A DNA stretch of 64,000 nucleotides from Planosporangium mesophilum (GCF_016863255.1 NZ_BOON01000049.1:1-64000), one strand, 5' to 3'. Positions 17,934-27,128 are shown, counted from the first letter of the stretch. Numbers and translations: made by a program. The notes: generated from the letters alone by a model not told the origin.

Positions 17934-18959
17934 TCAGGAAGGGATCATCCGGGGTGGGGCGGTGCTCCCTCGCGGTACCAGATGACCCGTCTCGGCCTGC
18001 ACACTCGGGACCGAGCCATCCTCGACCAGGGTGAGCAACTGGCGCGCGGCCGTGGTGCCGTAGGCCGGGATGTCGCGCGACAGCGCCGTCAGCGACGGGT
18101 GCACCAGGCTGCACAGCAGCGAGTCGTCCCAGGCGACGATCGACAGCTCGGCCGGCACCGACAGCCCCATCTCCTGGGCCACCGCCAGTCCGGCGACGGC
18201 CATGACGTCGTTGTCGTAGATGATCGCCGTCGGCCGGGGCGTGGAGCTGAGCAGCCGGCGGGTGGCGCGGCTGCCCTCCTCGCCGGTGTAGTCCGACGGT
18301 ACGGTCACGGCGTGCTGGATGCCGAGGCGCTGGCAGGCTTGCGCGAAGGCCCGGGTACGGATGGTGGTGTGAAGCAGGTCGGGCAGGCCGCCGACCCGGA
18401 CGATGTGGCGGTGCCCGAGCGCGACGAGGTACTCGACGACCTCCTCGATGGCCGCGGCGTCGTCGGCCCACACGCTCGGCAGGCCCCCGAAGTCGCCGGG
18501 GCCGGCGATCGCGACGGCCGGCAACTGAAGCTCCCGCAGCACGCCCACCCGCCGGTCGTCGACGTGCAGGTCGACCACGAGTACCCCGTCCACCCGCCGC
18601 TCGCCCCACCAGCGCCGGTACACCGCGATCTCGGCGTCGTGGTCGGCCACCACCTGGAGGGTGAGCCCGCAGGAGCGGGCCGACAGCTCGGCCTCGATGC
18701 CGCTGATGAGCTCCATGAAGAAGGGCTCGACGCCGAGGATGCGCGCCGGCCGGCACAGCGCGAGCCCGACCGCACCCGCGCTCGCTCCGGACAGGGCACG
18801 CGCGGCGGAGTTCGGCTTCCAGCCGATCTGCTGGGCGATCTCCAGGATCCGCTCGCGCGTCGCCGTGGAGACGCCCCGCTGGCCGTTGAGCGCGTACGAC
18901 ACGGCCCCCTTGGACACCCCTGCCTCACGCGCGATGTCGGCGATGGTCGGCCGCTTCAC
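17934..18959 (-). CDS. LacI family transcriptional regulator
   Basis: 341 residues. The helix-turn-helix TIADIAREAGVSKGAVSYAL and hinge NSAARALSGA lie within the first 60 residues, followed by a periplasmic-binding-protein-like sensor domain (IIYDNDVMAVAGLAVAQEMG, SIVAWDDSLLCSLVHPSLT). I chose GTG 18959 because AAGGAG lies six bases upstream. It is divergent from the sugar ABC/beta-mannosidase operon starting at 19168 and is its probable repressor. The 18-bp unit holding its ribosome site is duplicated. Confidence 0.93.
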   Translation of the reverse strand: MKRPTIADIAREAGVSKGAVSYALNGQRGVSTATRERILEIAQQIGWKPNSAARALSGASAGAVGLALCRPARILGVEPFFMELISGIEAELSARSCGLTLQVVADHDAEIAVYRRWWGERRVDGVLVVDLHVDDRRVGVLRELQLPAVAIAGPGDFGGLPSVWADDAAAIEEVVEYLVALGHRHIVRVGGLPDLLHTTIRTRAFAQACQRLGIQHAVTVPSDYTGEEGSRATRRLLSSTPRPTAIIYDNDVMAVAGLAVAQEMGLSVPAELSIVAWDDSLLCSLVHPSLTALSRDIPAYGTTAARQLLTLVEDGSVPSVQAETGHLVPRGSTAPPRMIPS

Positions 18960-18993
18960 CCAGCGCTCCTTCGAGACCCAGCGCTCCTTCGAG
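18958..18993. repeat. 18-bp repeat duplicating the LacI ribosome-binding site
   Basis: Two identical 18-bp units; on the minus strand each carries AAGGAGCGCTGG. Only the proximal copy lies next to the GTG start, and the upstream copy reads on in frame as SKERWV. Confidence 0.85.
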
Positions 18994-19087
18994 CTCGGAT
19001 TGCTTACGCGGTTCAGTATGCGGGATCGCGGGACACCGGATGCCCTCGGTACACCCGCGATAGCGGCCGGGTGGAGCCTCGGTAACA

Positions 19088-19102
19088 GCCTCTCAACGAG
19101 GC
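19088..19102. promoter_or_regulatory. Inverted repeat next to the mannoside operon promoter
   Basis: GCCTC-TCAAC-GAGGC ends two bases upstream of the -35 box. A candidate LacI-type operator. A second partial palindrome TTGGTGCCAA (19131-19140) lies at the expected transcription start. Confidence 0.5.
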
Positions 19103-19103
19103 A

Positions 19104-19132
19104 TTGACACCTATCGTGGTCCCTCCTAGGTT
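19104..19132 (+). promoter_or_regulatory. Sigma-70-type promoter of the sugar ABC/beta-mannosidase operon
   Basis: A perfect TTGACA -35, a 17-bp spacer and TAGGTT as -10, 36 bases before the start of the solute-binding protein gene. The best promoter seen in the window. Confidence 0.75.
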
Positions 19133-19167
19133 GGTGCCAACTTATCCGGTTCAGCGCGGAGGGTGAC

Positions 19168-20436
19168 ATGCAACGGTTGTGGTCCCGGGCGCTCCGGGCG
19201 GTGGCCGTCGGTACGGCCGCGGTGGTGCTGGCCGCGTGCAGCGGCAACAGCGGCGGCGGCAGTGGCGACAAGATCCAGCTGAAAATCAACTTCTGGGGCG
19301 ACTTCGGGCTGACCCAGCTCAAGCCGAAGTACGAGGCCCTCCACCCGAACATCAGGATCGTCCTCAACTCCGGCGAGTACAACGCCCAGCACGAGGACCT
19401 GCAGAAGAAGCTCATCGCCGGCTCCGGCGCCCCGGACATCGCCGCGATCGACGAGGGCTTCATCGTCTCGTTCCGCAGTCAGTCCGACAAGTTCGTCAAC
19501 CTGCTCGACCGGGGCGCCGCCCAGTACGAGAGCAAGTACCTGCCCTGGAAGTGGAAGCTGTCGCTGTCGCCCGACGGCAAGACCCAGATCGGTCTGGGTA
19601 CCGACGTCGGCGGCCAGGCGATGTGCTACCGCACCGACCTGTTCCAGGCGGCGGGGCTGCCGACCAGCCGCGACGAGGTCTCCAAGCTCTGGCCGACGTG
19701 GCCGGACTTCATCCGGGTCGGCCAGCAGTACACCGCGAGGACCGGCAAGAAGTTCGTCGACAGCGCGACCAACATCTTCAACCCGGTCCTGAGCCAGCAG
19801 CCGGTCGGCTTCTTCAGCCCGGACGAGAAGCTGCAGATGGACGGCGGCCCGAAGGTCGCCTTCGACACCGCCACCGCGGTCATCGACGCGGGCCTGTCGG
19901 CGAACCTGGTCAGCTTCCAGACCGGCTGGGACCAGGGCTTCGTCAACAACAGCTTCGCGGTCCTGGCCTGCCCGGCGTGGATGCTCGGCCACATCAAGGA
20001 CACCGCACCGGGTACCAACGGCAAGTGGGACATCGCCGCGATCCCCGGCGGCGGCGGCAACTGGGGCGGCTCCTTCCTGACCCTCCCGAAGCAGGGCAAG
20101 CACGTCAAGGAGGCGTACGAGCTCCTGGAGTGGCTGGTCCAGCCGGCGCAGCAGATCGAGATCTTCAAGGAGGTCGGCAACCTGCCCTCCCAGCCGGCGC
20201 TCTACACCGACCCGGCGCTCGCCACCTTCACCAACCCGTTCTTCTCGGGCGCCCCGGTCGGCCAGATCTTCGGCGCCACCGCGATGAAGCTCCAGCCGGT
20301 GTACCAGGGCAAGAAGGCCGGTCCGTCCCGGGTGGCCACGGAGAACGTGCTCCGGCAGGTCGAGGCGGGCCAGCTCAAGGGCAGCGAGGCCTGGGCGGAG
20401 GCGGTCAGACAGGCGCAGAAGGCCGCACAGGGTTAA
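19168..20436 (+). CDS. Sugar ABC transporter solute-binding lipoprotein
   Basis: 422 residues. Lipoprotein signal with lipobox LAAC (Cys about 24) and a Gly/Ser linker, then a family-1 extracellular solute-binding fold (LKINFWGDFGLTQLKPKYEA, GSGAPDIAAIDEGF, GSFLTLPKQGKHVKEAYELL). The ribosome site GGAGGGTGAC precedes ATG 19168. First gene of an operon with two permeases and a beta-mannosidase, so the ligand is probably a mannose-containing oligosaccharide (inference from context). Confidence 0.93.
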   Translation: MQRLWSRALRAVAVGTAAVVLAACSGNSGGGSGDKIQLKINFWGDFGLTQLKPKYEALHPNIRIVLNSGEYNAQHEDLQKKLIAGSGAPDIAAIDEGFIVSFRSQSDKFVNLLDRGAAQYESKYLPWKWKLSLSPDGKTQIGLGTDVGGQAMCYRTDLFQAAGLPTSRDEVSKLWPTWPDFIRVGQQYTARTGKKFVDSATNIFNPVLSQQPVGFFSPDEKLQMDGGPKVAFDTATAVIDAGLSANLVSFQTGWDQGFVNNSFAVLACPAWMLGHIKDTAPGTNGKWDIAAIPGGGGNWGGSFLTLPKQGKHVKEAYELLEWLVQPAQQIEIFKEVGNLPSQPALYTDPALATFTNPFFSGAPVGQIFGATAMKLQPVYQGKKAGPSRVATENVLRQVEAGQLKGSEAWAEAVRQAQKAAQG

Positions 20437-20450
20437 GGGCCCCGGTAGCC

Positions 20451-21461
20451 ATGTCCGCGACGGGCAGCGCGCCGCCGGCGCCGACGCGCGAGAGCACCAC
20501 CGAGCCGGGCCGCGGCCCCCGCGCGCCCCGGCTCGGCTGGCGCGACCGCGCCCTCCGGCTGGACGTGCGGCTCATGCCGTACGTTCTGATCTCGCCCTTC
20601 TTCCTGCTCTTCCTCGCCTTCGGGCTGTTCCCCCTGCTGTTCAACGGGGTCGTCGCGTTCCGCACCTGGCGGCTGGACGACCCCACCCTCGACGGCTGGG
20701 CGGGGCTGGCGAACTTCCGGCGACTCTTCGGCGATGACGCCTTCTGGAACGCGCTCTACAACACGTCCGGGATCTTCATCCTGTCCACCGTGCCGCAACT
20801 GCTGCTGGCGTTGATCATCGCGTCGCTGCTCAACCGCAGGCTGCGGGCGCAGACGTGGTTCCGGATGGGCGCGCTGCTGCCGTACGTCACGCCGATCGTC
20901 GCCTCCACCCTGGTGTTCAAGGTGGTCTTCGAGCGCGACCACGGCATCGCCAACTGGGCGCTGTCGTTTCTCGGGCTCAGCAGCGCGGCGAACCCGATCG
21001 ACTGGCACGCCACCAAGACGGCGTCCTGGATCGCGATCGCGACGATGGTCAACTGGAAGTGGATCGGCTACAACGCGCTGCTGTACCTCGGGGCGATGCA
21101 GACCGTCCCCCGCGACGTGTACGAGGCGGCGGCGCTCGACGGGGCCAGCCAGTGGCGGCAGCTGTGGCGCATCACGGTACCGATGATCCGGCCGGTAGTG
21201 ATCTTCACGGTCGTGCTGTCCACGATCGGCGGCCTGCAGCTGTTCACCGAGCCGATGCTGTACGACCTGAACGTGCAAGGGGCCACCGGCGGGTCCGGTG
21301 GGCAGTGGCAGACCGTCGCCCAGCTCATCTACAAGGTCGGCTGGAAGGACCTCAACCTCGGGTACGCCGCCGCGATGTCCTGGGCGCTGTTCCTGATCAT
21401 CCTGGTGATCACCCTGGCCAACGCGCTGCTCACCAACCGCCTGGGAGGTGGGAGGAAGTGA
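20451..21461 (+). CDS. Sugar ABC transporter permease (MalF-like)
   Basis: 336 residues with six predicted transmembrane helices after a Pro-rich N-terminus. The inner-membrane coupling loop EAAALDGASQWRQLWRITVP is the EAA motif that contacts the ATPase. The start ATG 20451 is 15 bp after the solute-binding stop. Its TGA overlaps the GTG of the next permease (GTGA). No ATPase gene is in the operon; a shared MsiK-type ATPase elsewhere is the usual actinobacterial arrangement. Confidence 0.93.
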   Translation: MSATGSAPPAPTRESTTEPGRGPRAPRLGWRDRALRLDVRLMPYVLISPFFLLFLAFGLFPLLFNGVVAFRTWRLDDPTLDGWAGLANFRRLFGDDAFWNALYNTSGIFILSTVPQLLLALIIASLLNRRLRAQTWFRMGALLPYVTPIVASTLVFKVVFERDHGIANWALSFLGLSSAANPIDWHATKTASWIAIATMVNWKWIGYNALLYLGAMQTVPRDVYEAAALDGASQWRQLWRITVPMIRPVVIFTVVLSTIGGLQLFTEPMLYDLNVQGATGGSGGQWQTVAQLIYKVGWKDLNLGYAAAMSWALFLIILVITLANALLTNRLGGGRK

Positions 21462-22306
21462 CGATCGCCCGCGCGCCGCAGGACACCCCCGGCAGCCGCT
21501 GGACGTACCTGTTCCTGCTGCTCATGCTGGCCTTCTCGGCGTTCCCGCTGTACTGGATGTTCGTCATCTCCACCGGCGACGAGTCGGCGGTGTCGAAGAC
21601 CCCGCCGCAGGCGATACCCGGCAACCAACTCCTGACGAACCTGCGCGAGGTCTTCACCCTCCAGGACGTCTTCTTCTCCGCGGGCCTGGTCAACAGCGTG
21701 ATCGTGGCGACCGTCACGACCGTCGCGCAGCTCTTCTTCTGCTCGCTGGCCGGGTTCGCGTTCGCGAAGCTCCGATTCAAGGGCCGAAACGCGCTGATGG
21801 TCTTCGTGGTGCTCACCCTGACCATCCCCAACCAGCTCGCGGTCGTCGCGCTGTACATCCTCACCGGCAAGCTGGGCCTGAACGGCACCCTGCTCGCGGT
21901 CATCGCGCCGGGCCTGGTCACCGCGTTCGGCGTGTTCTACATGCGACAGTTCATTGTGGGCGCGGTCCCGGACGAGCTGGTCGAGGCGGCCCGCGTGGAC
22001 GGCGCCACCGTCACGCGGATCTACCGCAGCGTCGTCCTGCCGGCGATCCGCCCGGCCCTGGCAGTCCTCGGCCTGCTCACGTTCGTGGCCACCTGGAACG
22101 ACTTCCAGTGGCCGCTGATCCAGTTGCAGGGCACCGACTACCCCACCTCGATGGTGGCACTGTCCGACCTGGCCAGCGGCAACTACGTCCTCTACCGGCG
22201 GGTGCTGTCCGGAGCCCTGGTCGCGACGCTCCCGCTGCTGGTCGTGCTGTTCCTCGGTGGCAGGCAGATCGTACGAGGGATCATGGAAGGAGCCGTGAAG
22301 AGTTGA
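21458..22306 (+). CDS. Sugar ABC transporter permease (MalG-like)
   Basis: 282 residues with six transmembrane helices. The EAA loop reads ELVEAARVDGATVTRIYRSV. GTG 21458 has GGGAGGTGGGAGGA upstream and overlaps the previous stop by four bases. It pairs with the MalF-like permease. Its stop overlaps the TTG start of the beta-mannosidase. Confidence 0.93.
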   Translation: MTIARAPQDTPGSRWTYLFLLLMLAFSAFPLYWMFVISTGDESAVSKTPPQAIPGNQLLTNLREVFTLQDVFFSAGLVNSVIVATVTTVAQLFFCSLAGFAFAKLRFKGRNALMVFVVLTLTIPNQLAVVALYILTGKLGLNGTLLAVIAPGLVTAFGVFYMRQFIVGAVPDELVEAARVDGATVTRIYRSVVLPAIRPALAVLGLLTFVATWNDFQWPLIQLQGTDYPTSMVALSDLASGNYVLYRRVLSGALVATLPLLVVLFLGGRQIVRGIMEGAVKS

Positions 22307-24795
22307 GGTCGGTCCGGCCACTGCACGACGGATGGTCCCTGCGATCGAGTACCACCACGGAGGTACCGGCCGCCGCGGTGCCTGCCTCCGTGCCCGGGTG
22401 CGTGCACACCGACCTGATGGCGGCCGGCCTCATCCCCGACCCGTACGTCGACGACGACGAGCAGCGACTGGCCTGGATCGGCCGCACCGACTGGGTCTAC
22501 CAGACCTCTTTCGAGCACACCCGGGCCGACAGGGTCGACCTTGTCTGCGAAGGGCTGGACACCGTCGCCACGATCACGCTCAACGGCGTCGAGGTCGGCC
22601 GGACCGAGAACATGCACCGCGGGTACCGCTTCGACGTGCGGGACGCGCTGCACGACGGCGCCAACGATCTGCGGGTGGAGTTCGAGTCGGCGTACGCGTA
22701 CGCCGAGCGGCTGCGCGAGCGGCTCGGCGACCGGCCGGCCGCCTACGACCAGCCGTACCAGTTCATCCGCAAGATGGCCTGCAACTTCGGCTGGGACTGG
22801 GGCCCGACGGTGGTGACCGCCGGGATCTGGCGCCCGATCGCCCTGGAGTCCTGGTCGACCGCCCGGCTGGCGCGGGTACGCCCGCTCGTGACCGTCGAGT
22901 CCGGTACCGGCCGGGTACGGGTGGAGGTGGAGGTCGAGCGCGCGGCCGACGGCCCTGCCGACCCGGTGGACCCTGCCGACCCGGTGGACCCTGCCGGCCC
23001 GCTCACCCTCGCGGCGACGGTCTGCGGTGTGCGTGTCACCGCCGGGCTGGCAGCGGGTGAGACCAGCACGACGCTGGAGTTGGAGATCGCCGAGCCGGCG
23101 CTCTGGTGGCCGCGCGGCTACGGCGATCAGCGCCTGCACGCCCTGGCGGTCACCCTCGCGACGGCCGAAGGCGAGGTCCTCGACCGCTGGGAGCGGAGCG
23201 TCGGCTTCCGGTCGGTACGCGTCGAAACCACCCCGGACGCCCACGGCACCCCGTTCACGCTGGTCGTCAACGACGTACCGGTGTTCGTCCGCGGCTTCAA
23301 CTGGATCCCGGACGACTCGCTGGTCAGCCGGGTCGACCGCGAGCGGTACACCCGGCGCCTGACCCAGGCCGCCGAGGCCGGCGCCAACTACCTGCGGGTG
23401 TGGGGCGGCGGGATCTACGAGTCCGACGACTTCTACGACGCCGCCGACTCGCTCGGGCTCATGGTCGGCCAGGACTTCCTGTTCGCCTGCGCGGCGTACC
23501 CGGAGGAGGAGCCGCTGCGCTCGGAGGTCGCGGCCGAGGCCGAGGACAACGTGGTCCGGCTGGCCAGCCACCCGAGCCTGGTGCTGTGGACCGGCAACAA
23601 CGAGAACATCTGGGGCTGGCACGACTGGAAGTGGCGCGAGCGGCTCGACGGGCGGAGCTGGGGCGCCGGGTACTACTTCGACCTGCTGCCCGGCATCCTG
23701 GCGCGGCTGGACCCGACCCGCCCGTACTGGCCGGGCAGCCCCTGGTCCGGCAGCACCGACCGGCACCCGAACGACCCGGCGCACGGCACGAGCCACGAGT
23801 GGGAGGTGTGGAACCGGGTCGACTACCTCCACTACCGCGACCACGTGCCACGCTTCGTGGCCGAGTTCGGGTTCCAGGCGCCGCCCGCGTACGCCACCCT
23901 GCGCTGCTGGCTCTCCGACGATCCCCTCGCCCCCGACTCCCCCGGCCTGGTCCACCACCAGAAGGCCGAGGACGGCGACGGCAAGCTGCGACGGGGACTC
24001 GAGGCGCACCTGCCCACGCCGCGGGACTTCGACGACTGGCACTACCTGACCCAGGTCAACCAGGCCCGCGCGGTCGGCGTCGCCGTCTCGCACCACCGCT
24101 CGCACCGGCCGGTGTGCATGGGCACGATCGTGTGGCAGCTCAACGACTCCTGGCCGGCCACGTCGTGGTCGGCGGTCGACTGCGACGGGCGGCGCAAGCC
24201 GCTCTGGTACGCGCTGCGCCGGCTGTACGCCGACCGCCTGCTCACCATCCAGCCGCGCGCCATCCAGTCGCACCGGGACGGGCTGGCGCTGGTCGCGGTC
24301 AACGACGAGGGCGTCGACTGGTCCGGCCGGGCGGTCGTCACCCGGTACACCCTCGACGGCGAGCCGCGCGCCACGCACACCGTCGACCTCCGGGTACCGG
24401 CCCGGTCCGCGCGGACCTGCGCGCTCCCCGACGATGTGGCGACGCCCGGCGACCCGGCCGGCGAACTGCTGCGCGCAGAGGTGGGCGACCTGCGGGCATG
24501 GTGGTTCTTCGCCGAGGACCGCGACGTCGCGTACCCGCCGGCCGCGTACTCCGCCGAAGTGACGCCCACTGTGGACGGCCTGCTGGTCACCGTCACCGCC
24601 GGGACGATCCTGCGGGACCTGACGCTCTTCCCCGACCGGCTCGACCCCGCGGCGACCGTCGGCGACGCCCTGGTCACCCTGCTGCCGGGCGAGTCCGCCA
24701 CCTTCACCGTGCACTCTGCTCAGCCGCTGGACCCGGCGGCGCTGACCAGCCGGCCGGTGCTGCGCTGCGTAAACGACATCGCTGTTCAGCCGTAG
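22303..24795 (+). CDS. Beta-mannosidase (glycoside hydrolase family 2)
   Basis: 830 residues from TTG 22303, which overlaps the permease TGA; no ATG or GTG gives the conserved N-terminus LHDGWSLR. The sugar-binding, immunoglobulin-like and barrel domains are complete. The acid/base is in LWTGNNENIWGWHDWK (about 430) and the nucleophile Glu in RFVAEFGFQAPPA (about 522). There is no signal peptide, so it works in the cytosol on the imported oligosaccharide. An 18-bp repeat encodes DPADPV copies near 225. An exo-mannosidase is favoured over glucosaminidase by the FNWIPDDS and WDWGPTVVT motifs. Confidence 0.92.
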   Translation: MRSVRPLHDGWSLRSSTTTEVPAAAVPASVPGCVHTDLMAAGLIPDPYVDDDEQRLAWIGRTDWVYQTSFEHTRADRVDLVCEGLDTVATITLNGVEVGRTENMHRGYRFDVRDALHDGANDLRVEFESAYAYAERLRERLGDRPAAYDQPYQFIRKMACNFGWDWGPTVVTAGIWRPIALESWSTARLARVRPLVTVESGTGRVRVEVEVERAADGPADPVDPADPVDPAGPLTLAATVCGVRVTAGLAAGETSTTLELEIAEPALWWPRGYGDQRLHALAVTLATAEGEVLDRWERSVGFRSVRVETTPDAHGTPFTLVVNDVPVFVRGFNWIPDDSLVSRVDRERYTRRLTQAAEAGANYLRVWGGGIYESDDFYDAADSLGLMVGQDFLFACAAYPEEEPLRSEVAAEAEDNVVRLASHPSLVLWTGNNENIWGWHDWKWRERLDGRSWGAGYYFDLLPGILARLDPTRPYWPGSPWSGSTDRHPNDPAHGTSHEWEVWNRVDYLHYRDHVPRFVAEFGFQAPPAYATLRCWLSDDPLAPDSPGLVHHQKAEDGDGKLRRGLEAHLPTPRDFDDWHYLTQVNQARAVGVAVSHHRSHRPVCMGTIVWQLNDSWPATSWSAVDCDGRRKPLWYALRRLYADRLLTIQPRAIQSHRDGLALVAVNDEGVDWSGRAVVTRYTLDGEPRATHTVDLRVPARSARTCALPDDVATPGDPAGELLRAEVGDLRAWWFFAEDRDVAYPPAAYSAEVTPTVDGLLVTVTAGTILRDLTLFPDRLDPAATVGDALVTLLPGESATFTVHSAQPLDPAALTSRPVLRCVNDIAVQP

Positions 24796-24826
24796 TGCTG
24801 CGCGAGGTGGAGAGGGTGCGGTTCTC

Positions 24827-25708
24827 TCATCCTCTGCCGTCGTCGCCGCGCGGGTGCTCCACAGGGCTGTCGCGGTCGGAGCTGTCGCGATCGGGGCCGT
24901 CGCGATCGGGGCGGTCCTCCGGCGGAACCTGGCGGCCCTCGCTCGCGCCCTCGGCTCCCTCGGCGCCCTCCGGGGCCTCCTCGGGTACCTCACGGACCCG
25001 CCGGGCCACCACGACGTACCCGAGCGCCGCGAGGACGCCTCCGAGCACCGGCCCGACGACGTAGACCCAGAACTCGCGCCACGGGGTGAGCCCGTCGAAC
25101 AGGGAGTTCACCACGTACGGGCCGAACGTGCGGGCCGGGTTGAGCGACCCGCCGGTGATCGGGCCGAGGACGAACATCCCGGCGCTCACCGCGAACCCGA
25201 TGACAAAGCCGGCCGGCCCGGCCGACCCCGGCGGGGCCCGGCGGTCGACCGCGAGCGACAGGTACGCCAGGAGCAGCAGGAAGGTGCCCAGCGCCTCCGC
25301 GACCACTCCCTTGACGTAGCCGGCGCCCGGGCTCATCGCGGTCAGCCCCAGGCCACCGATCTCGGTCGCGCGCCGGCCGTACACCGCGACGATGAGCAGG
25401 GCGCCCAGCACTGCGCCGACGAGCTGCGCCACGACGTACGCCGGCACGTCCCGCCACGGGAACCGCCGGACCGACGCCAGCGCGATGCTCACTGCCGGGT
25501 TGATGTGCGCGCCGGACGTCCTGCTGAAGGCGTACCACACGATCGCGATGACCAGCCCGAAGGACAGGCCGATCACGCCCAGTCCGGCGTAGTCGAGCCT
25601 GCCGTCTCCAGCGATGATGGCCGCGACCACCGAACCAGCGCCGAAGAACACGAGCAGCGCGGTTCCGATCAGTTCGGCGAGAACGCGGCGCGCGAGATGC
25701 GCCGACAT
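24827..25708 (-). CDS. Aquaporin / MIP family channel
   Basis: 293 residues with six helices and both pore motifs, SGAHINPAVS and GGSLNPARTFGP. The first NPA is followed by Val and the second by Arg, the selectivity-filter arginine. The C-terminus is a long charged tail with DRD/DSSDRDSP repeats (15-bp tandem repeat). ATG 25708 has GGAAGAG upstream. Water or glycerol specificity is not decided. Single gene. Confidence 0.92.
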   Translation of the reverse strand: MSAHLARRVLAELIGTALLVFFGAGSVVAAIIAGDGRLDYAGLGVIGLSFGLVIAIVWYAFSRTSGAHINPAVSIALASVRRFPWRDVPAYVVAQLVGAVLGALLIVAVYGRRATEIGGLGLTAMSPGAGYVKGVVAEALGTFLLLLAYLSLAVDRRAPPGSAGPAGFVIGFAVSAGMFVLGPITGGSLNPARTFGPYVVNSLFDGLTPWREFWVYVVGPVLGGVLAALGYVVVARRVREVPEEAPEGAEGAEGASEGRQVPPEDRPDRDGPDRDSSDRDSPVEHPRGDDGRG

Positions 25709-25819
25709 GATGTGGCTCTTCCACCACCGGTCCGCCCTAAACGCCCCGCCCTGGCGGTTCGATCTTGACCGGCTTCCGGCCACGCTCCGGCCACCTCATC
25801 GAGGGCCGGTGCACTCCCG

Positions 25820-26005
25820 TCACGCTTCCTTGATCTCGTGGTCCTTGACGGTGTCGGCCACGAACCCGTCCCCGAACCGGACCCGGTAACCGTCCCCGGT
25901 CTTCGCCACGATTTCACCCACGTCGCCGTGCCACGCCGCCCCGGTACTCCGCTGAATCGACGTGACCGCCACCTTGACCTTCTGCCCCTCGCGGTAGTAG
26001 CCCAC
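25820..26005 (-). CDS. Small SH3-like hypothetical protein
   Basis: 61 residues from GTG 26005. The pattern YYREGQKVKVAV, GDVGEIVAKTGDGYRVRFGD and GFVADTVKDHEI is a small five-strand barrel as in DUF1918/KOW-like domains. AGAGG lies nine bases before the GTG. It would begin a separate short transcript behind the aquaporin. Function unknown, possibly a nucleic-acid or protein-binding module. Confidence 0.65.
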   Translation of the reverse strand: MGYYREGQKVKVAVTSIQRSTGAAWHGDVGEIVAKTGDGYRVRFGDGFVADTVKDHEIKEA

Positions 26006-26144
26006 CGAAACGGTCCTCTCCGATAGGCGCGGGCTTCGATGCCCTCGGCCGAAGTATCGACTGGGACACGCGCCGTGTCCACAGTCGGAGTGACCGATAC
26101 GACTCCCTGCGTGATCACGGAGCGTTTTCCGCGGAGGAGAAGGC

Positions 26145-26173
26145 TTTACAAATGCCGCAACTTTGTCAAGTAT
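26145..26173 (+). promoter_or_regulatory. Candidate promoter of the nitrilase gene (leaderless)
   Basis: TTTACA, a 17-bp spacer and AAGTAT, in a locally AT-rich stretch. Transcription would begin at about 26180-26181, exactly on the ATG I prefer for the nitrilase. Confidence 0.45.
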
Positions 26174-26180
26174 GTGCGCC

Positions 26181-27128
26181 ATGGTCACAGTCGCTGCCGT
26201 ACAGCTCGAAGCGGTTCTCGCCGATGTGGACGCCAACCTGGCGGCGTGCGAGCGCCTCGCCACCCGCGCCGGCGAGGCGGGCGCGAAAATCATCGCCCTG
26301 CCCGAGTTCTTCACCACGGGCATCGGCTTCGACGAGCGGCTGGCCCACACCGCGCTGCCGGTCGACGGCGCGGCGACGGTACTGCTGACCTCCCTGGCCG
26401 CGAGGTACGAGGCGATGGTCGGCGGCTCGTTCATGTGCGCGGACCCCGACGGGCACGTCCGCAACAAGTACCTGCTCGCGGGGCCGGACGGCGTCATCGG
26501 CACCCACGACAAGGACCTGCCGACGATGTGGGAGAACGCGTTCTACGTCGGGGGCGACGACGACGGCGTGATCGACGCCGGCTCACACACGGTCGGCGCC
26601 GCCGTCTGCTGGGAGCTGATGCGGACCCAGACCGCCCGCCGCATGCGCGAGCGGGTCGACCTGGTGATGGCCGGGGCCGGCTGGTGGTCGGTACCGCAGT
26701 GGGTCCCGGGTTCGGTGTTCCGCCGGTGGGAGCGCGACAACGAGGCCACCGCGCGGACCGCCGCGGCGACCTTCGCGCGCTACGTCGGCGCGCCGGTGGT
26801 GCACGCCGGGCACGCCGGCGCCCTGGAGTGCGGGATGCCGTGGATGCCGGTGCGCTACCGGGGCCACTTCGAGGGCGCGACGCTCATCACCGACGCCGAC
26901 GGCACCGTGCTCGCGGAGCGGAGCTGGCGGGACGGTGAGGGCATCGTCCTGGCCGACCTCACCCTCGGCCGCAAGCAGCCGTCCCTCGAACCCCCGGCCG
27001 GTTTCTGGCTGCACCCCCGGGGCCCGATGGCGACGCTGGCCTGGAACTACCAGCGCTGGCACGGACGCCGCTGGTACCGGAGCAACGTCTACAACGCCCA
27101 GGACCGCAACAGCGTCCGTGCCAGCTGA
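26181..27128 (+). CDS. Carbon-nitrogen hydrolase (nitrilase superfamily)
   Basis: 315 residues. The catalytic triad is present: Glu in LPEFF, Lys in THDKDLPTMWE, Cys in GAAVCWELM. The class hydrolyses amides, nitriles or N-carbamoyl compounds; the exact substrate is unknown. In-frame starts are TTG 26163, ATG 26172 and ATG 26181. The good ribosome site GGAGGAGAAGG (26133-26143) faces an ATG at 26152 in the wrong frame, so I favour a leaderless start at 26181. It converges on a polyamine/iron-type ABC operon, whose cargo may be related (inference). Confidence 0.85.
   Translation: MVTVAAVQLEAVLADVDANLAACERLATRAGEAGAKIIALPEFFTTGIGFDERLAHTALPVDGAATVLLTSLAARYEAMVGGSFMCADPDGHVRNKYLLAGPDGVIGTHDKDLPTMWENAFYVGGDDDGVIDAGSHTVGAAVCWELMRTQTARRMRERVDLVMAGAGWWSVPQWVPGSVFRRWERDNEATARTAAATFARYVGAPVVHAGHAGALECGMPWMPVRYRGHFEGATLITDADGTVLAERSWRDGEGIVLADLTLGRKQPSLEPPAGFWLHPRGPMATLAWNYQRWHGRRWYRSNVYNAQDRNSVRAS

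Noticed and set aside
22192..24993. A 933-codon open frame on the minus strand over the beta-mannosidase
   Set aside because: It is a mirror of GC-rich codon bias; its Arg/Val/Gly/Pro-rich translation has no domain and the plus strand holds a complete GH2 enzyme.
26152..26388. 78-codon frame with the good ribosome site before the nitrilase
   Set aside because: Its product is Ser/Arg/Trp-rich and overlaps the nitrilase active-site coding; kept only as an anomaly in the findings.
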